From NCBI GenBank assembly GCA_030063045.1, contig JAQSEB010000159.1, positions 558,001 through 622,000 on the forward strand: a stretch of DNA of 64,000 nt, read 5' to 3'. A program made the position numbers and the translations under genes. The notes beneath the pieces are model-generated. The model was not told the DNA's origin. It worked only from the letters and a program-made list of their open reading frames with translations, and ran no database searches. This DNA is from Pratylenchus scribneri. Its lineage: Eukaryota > Nematoda > Chromadorea > Rhabditida > Pratylenchidae. Below, piece after piece: positions 10,636 through 21,744 of the stretch (position 1 is the stretch's first letter; every line of letters starts with the position of its first letter).

Positions 10636-13317
10636 CTATTCTTCTGTCTTTTTGTTGAATTGTTCGAAGCGCCATTTATCCTGGCCGAAATTTACGCGGA
10701 TAGACAAACCGGCACGGAACAAAGTCAGAGCCGGGAAAAGTTCGAGTTCAGCATATTTTGTCGGCAGCTCATCCTTCCCTGAATTTGGATAAAAATATTT
10801 TTTGTCAATTTAAATTAATTTTTTGTACCAAATTAAATTATTTTTTTAAAGCGATATTTTTTTTGCAAGGTATTTTAATTTATTTTGAAAAAAATTATTT
10901 TTTTTTCAAATTTAATCCCTTTGTTTAATATTTATTTTGTCTGGTAATTTATTTTTTTTAATTATAATTTTAAATAATTTTTTAAAAATGTTTTCTCTAA
11001 TTAAATTAGGCATTTTCAATATTTATTTAATTGCTTTACATAAGAATTTGCCATTGCATGTGGCAAAGCATTGCATCGAACAAATTGACGGCAAATGGAT
11101 TAGGCCAAAACCAATCACATCTCCTTCCTCAAAATCTATTCCGTTTCCTTTGTCCTTTCCGAATCTTTTATAGGTTCCATCAATCCACATCCCTTTTTTG
11201 TGATATATTCCAAATGAATTTTCCACACTTCCCATGGATTTGTCTTTCATTGAAAATTCTGGGCCACAAAATCCGATGCCAATGCCGCGATGTCTAAAAA
11301 ATAAAATAATTATTTTGAAAAATGAATTATTATTTAATTAAAATTTTTATAAATAATTATATTCGGTTGTAATTAAAAATATATATTTTATTTTTTATTA
11401 TTTTAATTATATGTTAAGAAGATAATTTTTATTTACTATTCTGATATTAAATTTTCTTTTTTTGTTAATTTCAAAAATTTCGATCAGATTCTTAAATGAA
11501 AAATAGGTATCGAAAATATTTATAAAAGAAAAAAAAGTGACCCTTATTCCTTTATACTTTATTCATTGAAATAATTTAATTAAATTTAAAGTATTCCTAT
11601 TATCCATCAAATAAATATTAATTTCTGAATAATTTTATTTTTTGATATCCTAGATTAAAAATTTTTAATTTAAATTTCATGAATTTCAGTGTTTTTAACA
11701 AACTTTTTAATTTTATTTTTTGATATCTTAGATTTTTTGTTAAAAAAAAAAAAAAAATTCTAATGTAAATTTCATGAATTTCATTGTTTTTATCCTGGCT
11801 GTCTTTTTTTAGATTATTAAACTCTATCGAATGTAATTTTTATTTTGGACTTAATTAAATAAAATTTAATAATTAAAAAAAATACCCATAGATCTTATTG
11901 ATAATTTGCACTTCATAGTAGAAGGCAATCGATGTCTTTTGTGATTGTAAATTCAATGGAGGAATTGGCAAATTGGCCCGAACACCATTCCAAACTTTAA
12001 AATAATAGCATTATGAAATTTTCTTCTGCATTTTTTTACCATTTGGACTCTGATGATTGACAACGAATCCATCCGCATGAATAGTCAATATTGGCCCACA
12101 ATCCATGGCATTCAATTTGTAAGTGCCCGAATCGTATTTGGCCAATTCCATTCCATGAATTCCATCAGCAGTTTGTTTCGTCAGAAAAGCTAACTGAATT
12201 TTATAATGTGAATTAATTCATTGAGTTGGAAATATATCCAAAAAAAAGAATTGTAAATAATAATTAATTTATTTTAGAAAAATTGAAAAAAAAATTATTT
12301 TTTTTAAAATTATAATTAGGGTGCAATTTTATAATATATTTTTTATATTTAGAGTATTTTTTAATGACCAATGAAAAAAATTTTTTTATGAAAATAAAAA
12401 ACTAATTTCCCTTTGTAATTGAAATTTTTAATTTCGGCATTTAATAAAAATAATTTTAAGCTCCAAAATAATGAAAATTATTTATAATAAAATTCTAAAT
12501 AAAATTAATTAATCATTCTTACCTCTGTAGTCTGTTTGTCCATTTCGCGGATCTTTCGCTCATATTCTTCCTTCATTTCAATAATTTTGCCATCAATTTC
12601 ATAGTTCTTTTGTAATATTCCTTCTTTCAATCCATTCAATTCTGTCTTCAATTCATCCAATTTAAGGCCCTTATCAGCAATCTTTCTTCTCAATTCTAAA
12701 TTTTTATCAAAAATTTCGGCCTTAAATTTCTCCATATATTTTCCATTCTCCAAAAACATATGCTCTAATTCCATCATTCGCTCCTTCAATTTTACAATTG
12801 CTTCATCCATTTTTCCAATTATGCAATCATTTGAATTCTTTGCCGATTTCAATCCTTCAATCTCGTTTTTCATTTCTTCCATTTTTTGGTTCTTTTCTGC
12901 ATTTTCTTTGCCTAATTTCCCGACTTCTTCCTTCAATTCAACATTTTCCGATTGAATTACTTCCAATGCCTTCATCATTTTGGCCATCCCATTTTTCAAT
13001 TCAACATTATCCTTCTTCAGCATTTCCATTTCTTTCTCCATTTTGCCAATATTTTTGCCTATTTTCCAGCCAATTTCCATCATTGATGGCCCAAATTGTT
13101 GTTCCGCCGATTGATTCGATCCATTTTCCTTCTTCATTTCCAGCAATTCCTTCTTCAATTAATAAAATTTATAAATTTTCCCATTAAAATTTGCCTCCAA
13201 TTTTTGGATTTTTTCGGCCATTTCCTTCGTATCTTTTCCAAGAATAGATGAAACAGTTGAAAAATCGGATTCATCCAAGGCATCCTCAACCAAAATTCCA
13301 AAGTTGTTTGAATCCAT
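10636..13317 (-). CDS. Coiled-coil / SPRY (B30.2) domain protein, 470 aa
   Basis: Exons: 13195-13317, 12523-13152, 12040-12193, 11886-11994, 11040-11293 and 10636-10778; every junction is in phase (1413 nt). Residues 1-41 form a short acidic head ([17 protein letters not shown]). About 42-250 is one long Lys/Glu/Met-rich coiled coil. About 265-455 is the SPRY domain: HADGFVVNH, AFYYEVQII, GIGIGFCGPEF, GMWIDGTY, EEGDVIGFGLI, TCNGKFL and the closing LFPALTLFRAG...VNFG. SPRY domains are protein-binding platforms, and plant-parasitic nematodes have large SPRY expansions with roles in host interaction. This one has no signal peptide, so a cytoplasmic scaffold role fits better than secretion. The first intron is only 42 bp and begins GC instead of GT, whereas the paralogue at 16 kb has GT. 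Confidence 0.85.
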
Positions 13318-14907
13318 ATTTCGGCAGCAGAAAATTTATTAGCTGATTAATTTGAATGAATAACTTTAAGAAATTGGGATATCTTGAATATTTTGAATTA
13401 GAAAAATAGATTAATAGATTAAATTTTTTCAGAAAATTTTGCTGATTTGAAATATTTTTGTGTGGCTAATATTAATTTACTAAAGAATTTGGCATTTAAA
13501 AAAATCGGATCTCTAATTATCATTTTTAAAATTTTTTCATTTTTGAAGAAAGAAATTTTTCAATGAACGGTTCCCATATAAATTAAGGACATAATTCATT
13601 CAGGAAAAATGTTCCAAAAATTATTAAATTAATGCTTAATTGAAAAAATATTTAAAAATGATTCGTTAATAACTTAGACCCTCTCCCCCTGAATGATTGT
13701 TATAAATGAAATACGTCAAATTTATGGCTGAATTTTCTTTGTTTTTTTTTCGATTGAACACCGCGATTTTTTTTCGATTGAACACCGCGATATTAAAATG
13801 AAAATAGGATAGTGGATAAATGCAATGAATTCACTTTCTTTTAATATTGGCATACAAATCATTTGTGACAGTAGAATTTATGGGGGCAAAATACATAAAG
13901 AAGGGACAAGCTCAAAGCTCAAATTGTAGGAATGGAATGGTCTCATTTGTTGGATGGTACGGCGAAAGAACAGCAGGGAATTCATCTCATAGGGCACCTT
14001 TATAAGAATGAGGCAATTCGTCAATCATTTCTTTACTATTATTCTTCACAATTCACATTTGAATTTGATGGATTCATTTTATGAGTGTTAAATATGGGGG
14101 AGGGAGAATTTTTTTAAAAAATGTCTGAGAAAATGCCTCAGGCAAATTTTTGATTAATTGTCTTTATTGAAGAAATAATAATATTATTATTATTATTTAT
14201 TAAAGGAAATTGATGAATGCAACGAACTTTGTATTTTAAATATTCCAAATTTATTCCTTGGCCCATTTGAATTTTTATTTATGACTACAATAAAATAATT
14301 CCTATTATTTTACACACAGAGAAAAGAGGGAGAAAAAAAATAAATTTAAAAAATTTAATAAATAAGAAAAAAAATTCCTGCGTGTCTGTCAAGAAGATAT
14401 AGAAATTGAAAAAGGAAAAAAATATTGGAGATGATATTTCAATTATTTTGTTTGTTTGTTTTATTTTTTGGATATTTTATGTAAAATTTTTTTTTAAAAC
14501 CATTTTTCGAAAACACGAAAACCACGGATGAGAATTAAAACCGGCTTAGAACAGCCCTAATTAAAAGGAAAATTTAACTCCAAAATTAAAAATAAATTTT
14601 GTCAAAAAAAACGATTGTAAGTTTAATTAAATTATATTCAATAAAAAAACAAAAAAAATCCAAACATTTATTCCCAAAAGCATTAAATTTTAATTTAAAA
14701 AGACAATGAATATTTGATTTGATTACAAAGTGCCGATGCTTAAAAGAATTAAATAGATTATGGAAAATACAGGGGATTGGGAACTGGTTGAAGTAAACTG
14801 ATTATGCCGAAAAATGGAAATTTAATTAAGAATGGATTTAAGTTTTTTTCCTTGTAATCTTTCGGCCTTTTACACTTGTCTTCCTAATTCTATTTAAATA
14901 AAAAGCA
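13318..14907. other. Duplicated spacer between the two SPRY-family loci
   Basis: The 5' flank (13,318-13,900) matches 16,176-16,720, and the 3' flank (14,370-14,900) matches 10,010-10,620, so the locus was duplicated as a unit. A direct repeat of TTTTTTCGATTGAACACCGC lies at about 13,745-13,792. A short plus-strand ORF at 13,932-14,083 is listed separately. Confidence 0.55.
13932..14083 (+). CDS. Short orphan ORF, about 50 codons, doubtful
   Basis: An ATG-started frame beginning MEWSHLLDGTAKEQQG and ending FEFDGFIL. Its composition is more protein-like than the surrounding AT-rich spacer, but there is no paralogue, signal peptide or clear splice partner in the window. It could be a leftover exon of an unrelated gene. 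Listed only as a candidate. Confidence 0.2.
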
Positions 14908-16175
14908 TCAATTTTCGAACATGTCCTCGCAATGTTGATGCAAAGTCCAGAATGAACCCTTGTCAGGGCGATCCGGCGTCCGAGGCACTTTGACGAAACA
15001 ATCATTAAAGGAAAGGCAATGGCGAATGGAATTTTGCCAGGAATTACGCTGAAATTTGGAGATAAATTTAATGATGAATTTAATCAATTTTTTAGTAAAA
15101 GAATAAAGAATATTTCCCATTTTTTAATGTGCCGAACCTGTTGATGATTTTTGTAGTGGTCAAAGTATTCCATGATGAAGTTGTAAATCTGAAAAAAAAT
15201 AAAAGTTAGGGCCAGGAATTGACTTAAAAACCCGAAGAGGATTTTTCTCGGAAGTTTTCTAAGTATGTAAAAAGTATAAATTTTGTTCTATTCCCAAGTC
15301 AATTTAAGATTTAATTAATACAATAATTCCGGAATGGAATTTTATTGTCAACTAGACATTAAAATTTTGACTCAAATTTGGGGTAACAAACCTCGCAAAG
15401 TGTGCACATTTTCCGTTCACTTTGCTGAATGGCCATGGAGATTAGTGAAATGTATGAGTAAGGTGGTTTGTTCGGCCCAAAATTGCCTAGTTTTTTGATT
15501 TTTTGCATCTCCATTTCCGTCAAATTTATTTTGCCTCCCAAACCCAGCGGACTTTGACGACCTCTTCCAGCGCTACCATTCATCATCGTTGTCGATTGGC
15601 AATTATTGCTGCCGCCATTGCCATTAGCATTTTGGCTGTCGATGAGAAGTGAACATTGCTGGAAAATTAACCATTTTTTATGGTTTTAAGTTATGGTGGT
15701 CCTTCAGAAAATCGATCAATTGGGAATTTTTTTCAAAATAACCGAAACTAATAAGAGGAACCTTTTTATGGTTCTTTTCTTCATTTTCTTTGCCCAATTT
15801 TATGATTTCTTCTTTCAAATCAACATTTTCCGATTGAATTCCTTCCAATGCCTTCATCATTTTGGCCATTCGATTCTTCATTTCGACATTATCCTCCTTC
15901 AAACTTTCCATTTCTTTCTCCATTTTGCCAATATCCTTGCCAACTTTCCAGACAATTTCCATCATCGAAGTTCCAATTTGTTCCACCTTCTTCATTTCCA
16001 GCAATTCTTTCTTCAAACAATAAAATTAATAAATTTTTTAATTAAAATTTACCTCCAATTTTCGGATTTTTTCAACCATTTCCTTCGTATCTTTTCCAAG
16101 AATAGATGAAACAGTTGAAAAATCTGATTCATCCAAGGCATCCTCAACCAATATTCCAATGTTGTTTGAATCCAT
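14908..16175 (-). CDS. Chimeric gene: SPRY-family coiled coil joined to a truncated forkhead (FoxA/PHA-4-like) domain
   Basis: Exons: 16053-16175, 15762-16010, 15392-15658, 15138-15188 and 14908-15048; all junctions are phase 0 (276 aa). Exons 1-2 are a close paralogue of the SPRY gene's first two exons ([17 protein letters not shown], then coiled coil). Exon 3 changes to a Gly/Asn/Gln-rich stretch and enters a winged-helix domain: [17 protein letters not shown], then [31 protein letters not shown] and [17 protein letters not shown]. This matches FoxA proteins such as PHA-4, regulators of pharynx and gut development. Two defects: two extra residues (Asn-Ser) sit just before the recognition helix, and a TGA replaces the first codon after MFEN, removing wing 2. 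If exons 1-2 are really a separate decayed copy, the forkhead part would start further downstream. DNA binding may be reduced, or this may be a young pseudogene. Confidence 0.6.
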
Positions 16176-17148
16176 ATTTGAGAAGAAGAAAATATATTAG
16201 ATGATTAATTTGAATGAATAGAATAACTTTAAGAAATTGAAATATCTTAAATACTGGAATTAGGAACATAGATAATATTTTTTTCGAACAATTTCGCTGA
16301 TTTCATATATTTTTTTTGGTATTAATTCACTAAAAAATTTGGCAATGAAAAAAATAGGATCTCTAATTATCATTTATAAAATTTTCATTATGTGAAGAAC
16401 GTAAAATTTTAAATGAATGGCACACATCAAAATTAAGGACAAAATTCTGCCTATTCGCCTTTTCTTTCTGGAAAATGTTCTAAAAATTATTAAATTAATG
16501 CTTAGCTGAAAATCCTTACATCATTCGTTGATTTTACTTATTAAGAATGGACCCTCTCCCCTGTATATATTGCTGCTATAAAGTATAAATGAAGTCACAT
16601 AATGGTTGAATTTTCTTAGCTTTTTTTTCTGATTGAACAGAGTGATATTAAATAGAAAATAGGATAGTGAATAAATGAAATGAATTCATTTTCTTTTATA
16701 TTGGCGTCCTTCATCTGCGACAGTAGAATTAAAACCAATTGCTCTTCTCATGATGGTAATTTTCATAAGTCCGGAATAAAATATATTATAAATATTTTTC
16801 GAAAAATGATTTTTTTCCTATATATTTTTATAACAATAAATTTTGTGATTATATTATTGCTAATTTATAGTAGGATAGGAAATTATAAAAATTTGATTTA
16901 AACACATTTTCAACTCAAAAATGTTTTAAACAAGAAAAATAAAATAATAGATTATGTAATAAAAATAAATTTAATCATTGAGGCAAAAAATAACAAATAT
17001 TTTTTACTAAAAGACAAAAGCGAATTTTTATAATGATTTAAATCAAACTTTTATTAAAGAAATTTATTGCAATTCGTATATATTAAAAATTCAATTCTAA
17101 TAAAAATAGTATATTATTATAAATTTATATAAAAATAAAAAAATATAG

Positions 17149-17468
17149 ATGGACGAAGATGAATGCCAAATTTTGATCGGAAAGAATACCGAACAAAATG
17201 ACCAGCGATGGCATTTTGGTCTGCCATTTTTGCGCAGTCATTGTGTTGCCAAAGATTTTTTCCCTTATGGAAGAATGTGGCTCAGTGGTGGTATGTGCAT
17301 TGTTTATTTTATTTACAGATAAAAGTTCCAAAAATAAAATAATTTGCAGAGGATTTGCCAAAAAGCCATGCCAATGCCATGTTACGGTGCAATTGGATGA
17401 TATTGATTTTGTCAACAATTATTACATTGAATTTTTCATTCGCTTATATTTCAAAATTTTTGATTTGA
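17149..17468 (+). pseudogene. 5'-truncated copy of the pseudo-aspartic protease family
   Basis: Only the last two exons survive (17149-17290 and 17350-17468). They read MDEDECQILIGKNTEQN, then WHFGLPFLRSHCVAKDF, then EDLPKSHANA and a hydrophobic tail. The intron in front of them matches the equivalent intron of the 19.5-24.5 kb gene back to about 16,760, where similarity stops and the SPRY/forkhead flank begins. The copy was therefore cut by a rearrangement. It lacks a signal peptide and the whole N-lobe. Confidence 0.7.
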
Positions 17469-17961
17469 AAAATTGAAATAAAAGTTCAGATTTGAATAAA
17501 ATGAATTCATACATTATATTTCCACATATTTTAAATTAAATTTTAATTTTTTAAATAAACAAAAAATAAACAAATAAAAAACTTTATATGTGAGACCAAT
17601 TATTTTAATTTAATTTGCTGATATAAATAAATTATTAAATCGTCTAATAGAATATTTAATTTCAATACTATTTTTTCCTTAAAAAACAAAGACTATCGAT
17701 CATTAATTTTAGAGATCGTAAAACAAGGAACCTTTGTAAAACAATTAATTATTACTTATATTTTAATATTCAGCATAGAAAATAATTTAGAGTTTTAAGA
17801 AAAATTTAAAATTAAAGTCGCTTTTGATATTTTTTTAATCTTTTCAGTCTTTATTTTTATTAAATTCAATTTCTAAACAAAAGATCAAATATTTTATTGT
17901 ATTTTAAATCTATTTTCCTCGCACTACTATGGCTAATGGATTATTTTTAAAATAAGAATTG

Positions 17962-19005
17962 CACTTCCATTTTCGAATTTTTATCAATTTAACAATAATC
18001 ATCAACAATTTTATCATCACTTTGACCCTGTGACTTTTTATTGAAAAAGGGGATTGGCTCCATGAAAATAAATTATTTTTAAATTTTTATTTTATTATTA
18101 CTTGATTTATAAATTATAATCCATAAAAAGAATTTAAACATAAGCTATTGAATGCTGGCGAATTATGTAAAAAATAAATTATCACGTCCGTTTCCGAAAT
18201 TTTTATAAATTAGATTTTACGCTCTCGCATTTTCAGTAATTTTATCATCAAATAATTCCTCTCTCTACTCGTCCTAATTTTTGATGCAAAAAAAGGATTG
18301 GCTTCAAGCAATTTTAATTATTAGAAAGAATTTTAAGCTATGGCCGTGCTGATCAATTATAAATAAAAAAAGGAATTCATTCCGTTTCCGTCTTCTAAAT
18401 TTTATCAATTTAATATTCACTTTTTCAACAATGTTATCAACAAAAAAATTCGTCGTCTGTAATTTTTAATGCAAAAAAGGTCTTCAAGGAAAATAATAGT
18501 TATAAATTATATAATAATCCGTAGATGAAAGAACTCTGATCATTTAAATTTTTGTTTAATTATTCTTAAATAATTCATTCATTTCAATTTAAATTTTCGG
18601 AAAAAATATTAAAATAAATAAATTTGCAGAGGATTTGCCAAAAAAGCAATGCTGATGCTATATTTCCTTGCAATTCAACAATAATAACATTGAGTTTTTC
18701 ATTCATTAACATTTCAAAATTATTGAATTGTAATTTGATATTTAAAAAAAGTCTAGATGAATAAAATGAATTTATATATTAAATTCAACAAAGGAGAGGA
18801 ATTAAATTCATTCCTATTTCTTATCTATATTTTATGCATTTTCTCTTTGGTGGATTATGTTATTTATAAAGCTATTGCAATTCCGTTTTCAAAATTTTAT
18901 CAATTGCGTAACACACCCTACATTCATGAAGAAATTTTTCAACTCTACACAAACAATTCGGCGTTATATTTTTAATCAGAAAAAAGGGATTGTCTTCAAT
19001 AGAAA
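17962..19005 (+). repeat. Degenerate 110-130 bp repeat, four copies
   Basis: Copies at about 17,962-18,075, 18,183-18,312, 18,377-18,495 and 18,870-19,005. Shared landmarks in order: CCGTTTTCGAAATTTTATCA, then TTTATCATCA, then GATGCAAAAAAGG, then ATTGGCTTCAAG. Two further copies lie downstream of the next paralogue (24,945-25,262). The repeat therefore travels with the 3' side of this gene family. Confidence 0.6.
18626..18735 (+). pseudogene. Relic of the last exon of the pseudo-aspartic protease family
   Basis: TTTGCAG followed by GAGGATTTGCC matches the final-exon start of the family members at 17,350, 24,382 and 30,817. An extra A and later indels destroy the frame. It points to at least one more ancestral copy in the array. 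Confidence 0.6.
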
Positions 19006-19567
19006 GTAAATCATATAATTAAATATAATTTATTTATTGCTAAATTAACCAGTCGTAGAATTAATTTCTCTAAAATCGTAAAACCATTTAAAATTAATTC
19101 GAGAATACCAAAAATTCAGGTGCATACAAAGTATAAAATTCCAAAATCATTTTCTGAAATCGGATTGAATTAATTTTATTTTTACGGCATTTAAGAAAAC
19201 AAGACATGAAAATTAAGGATATATAATTTGCCAAAAGCCCATGGAATTTTTTAACAAAAAATTAGAGTAGAATTAATTTTAAAAAAAAGAATAAATAATG
19301 CTAATAAAATTAAAATTATGATGAATGTCTTTTTATTAAAAGCTTATTCACAAATCATATACCATTGGAAAGAGCATGCACATCAAATGGGATATTAAAA
19401 TTTAAGCCGTTTTTGAATTTGTTTAAATATATATTATTTAAGCATTATTTAAATAAAAACATATTTTAAAATGAAATAAAATAAAATCTTTATAAATTTT
19501 TTTTTTTTCTATATTGTTTTTAGCTAAATTAAAGTTACATTTAAATATATTCACTCCGAAAAGTACA

Positions 19568-21704
19568 ATGCCTATTGTTACGGCCTTTTATTTGCTTTTA
19601 TTCAAAAATCTACTACTCGCAAACTACATTTCTTTCGCAAATGGAAAGCAGGTTTCACAACAACAAATTCAATTCGATTTGGATTATGGCGGATTGCACA
19701 CAATGAGTTGCCAATTTTATATTCGTTTTGGAACTTTTTTCAAAACGCCTGAAGGTAATTATAATTAATGTGAAAAAATAATTTTATGAATATCTCTACC
19801 AAATAAGCCATAATTATTTAAATTTATTTATTCTTGAATTGGCTGACATTTAAGTTTCATAAGAAACAAAAATTCCTTGCATAATTTTTTGTACATATTG
19901 GCTCACAATCGGTTAATAGAACGATGCGATTTTTGGCCCAAAACCCGAAAAAGAAGTTCAAAAACTGGCCAAAAAGGAAATGAGAATAAAAATATATTTT
20001 TTAGCTTGATTTTTTGCCATTTATCCCTAATTGTAAGAACCATAATTGTAAAAATAACATTTTACTAGGAATATTTGAAATAATATAAATTTCAACAAAT
20101 TGACAAAGGGAATTTTGTTTTTCACATCCAATCTCCTCCCAGGGCTGCCAGAATACCCACCCACGGGGGGCATTTGCCCCCTTTTTAGGATTTTGCCCCC
20201 TTTTTTGCCCCCCGAGCCGAGTTGCCCCCCAAATGCCCCCTTTTGATTTTTTGTTAAAATTTTCCCCAAATGGGTCATTTTTCTTCAAAATTTTTCGCTG
20301 AGCGCCAATTTTTTGGTCTAATTTTTCGCTGCGCGGCCATTATTGGCAAAAATTTTCGCATTTTTGGCACTTTTTAAAACTGCCCCTCAAAATGCCCCCT
20401 TTTTAGCGAAAATGCCCCCTTTTTTATACCAAAATGCCCCCCAAAGTGAAAAACCACCTGACAGCCCTGTCTCCTCCATCATTATTTGCTTAGTGAATAA
20501 GGATGTCAAATTTAATTCTAAGATATATAATCATGATTGATATTTGATACATATTAAAATGTAATTAAATAATAGTTTTTAGTATCGCGAAAATGAATAT
20601 TTGGCGTTGACATACATATTAAAATTCTAATATACATATTAAAATCGCTGATCGTAGCGGATAGCGGTGGGAGATTGGATGGAAAATTGGCTTAAATTTG
20701 TTTAGGTAGGGCCTCAAGAATTCTAATCTATAAATATATTCTTATAATATTAATAAATTTACATTTTTAATAAGAAAATAATTGTATAATCAACAATTAC
20801 ACGGGTTGCTTTGATGTGATGTTGAGCACAATTCATCCAAGAACATTCCTATTGGATGGACGGCCAGGAAAATGTGAGAAACAAATTGGCGAAAATGAGA
20901 AGAATTATTCAAATGCGACCATCCTGAGCAATTTCTGCAAAACTCATCCAAAACGTTTCAATCCCGAGTAAGTATTTAATACTAATAAAATACTAACAAT
21001 ATACCATTTTGATTTGGTTAGATCAAATCTGATATTTTGTAATGTTAATAAAATTTAATTTCGATTTCACAGAGGCCACTTATATCTCTAAATTATTATT
21101 TTTTTTTTGTAAAAAGGTTACTTTTTTTGTCATTAAAAATTGCTTTTTTGTCACCAAAATTATTTTTTTAGTCACCAAAATAGTTTTGACTTCTAATAAA
21201 TCTGAAACCGTTTTAGACTTACCAAACTTATAAAAATTTGTAGATCTCATCGAGATGCGTCAGTTTGGTCAAAATTAAAGAGTATTAAACCGTTTAAACC
21301 ATTTTCCATCATATTTTATATACCATTCAATGCGTCTTGATGAGATCTACAAATTGGTATATAGTTAGTTTGTATGGTCTAAAACCGGTTTCTGATTTAT
21401 TGGAAATCAAATACTGTTTTAGTGGCAAAAAAATTTCCATTAAAAAATTTTGACTTCAGTCATTCTCTGACAATGCGTGGTGAGCCGATTAAAATCACCA
21501 ATCCGATCGATGGGCGTGAAATTGGAATTCGTGTGGAAGATTATTTGCAAGTAAGTGGAATAATTAAAATTGTATTTTTTTAAAAACTAATAAAAAAATT
21601 TCAGTTTGACTATGACCTAAAAGTGGATTGGCAAAAATTTGAAATAATGAACCACAGAGCGGCAACTCTCCCGGATTATTGGGGCATAGAAGTTGTTAAT
21701 TTTA

Positions 21705-21744
<40 letters not shown>

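Larger units (their letters stand above)
17469..19567. other. Repeat-bearing spacer downstream of the truncated copy
   Basis: Contains four degenerate copies of a 110-130 bp repeat (listed separately) and, at 18,626-18,735, a relic of the family's last exon (GAGGATTTGCCAAAA with an extra A). A likely outron and trans-splice acceptor ends at 19,523. No intact gene. Confidence 0.55.

Noticed and set aside
12798..13187. Plus-strand ORF of 129 codons
   Set aside because: A shadow of the Lys/Glu-rich coiled coil on the other strand, whose complement is free of stops.
15693..16109. Plus-strand ORF of 138 codons
   Set aside because: A shadow of the second coiled-coil exon on the minus strand.
17962..19005. 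Regularly spaced repeats considered as a CRISPR-like array
   Set aside because: Units are over 100 bp, degenerate and in a eukaryotic, intron-rich context.
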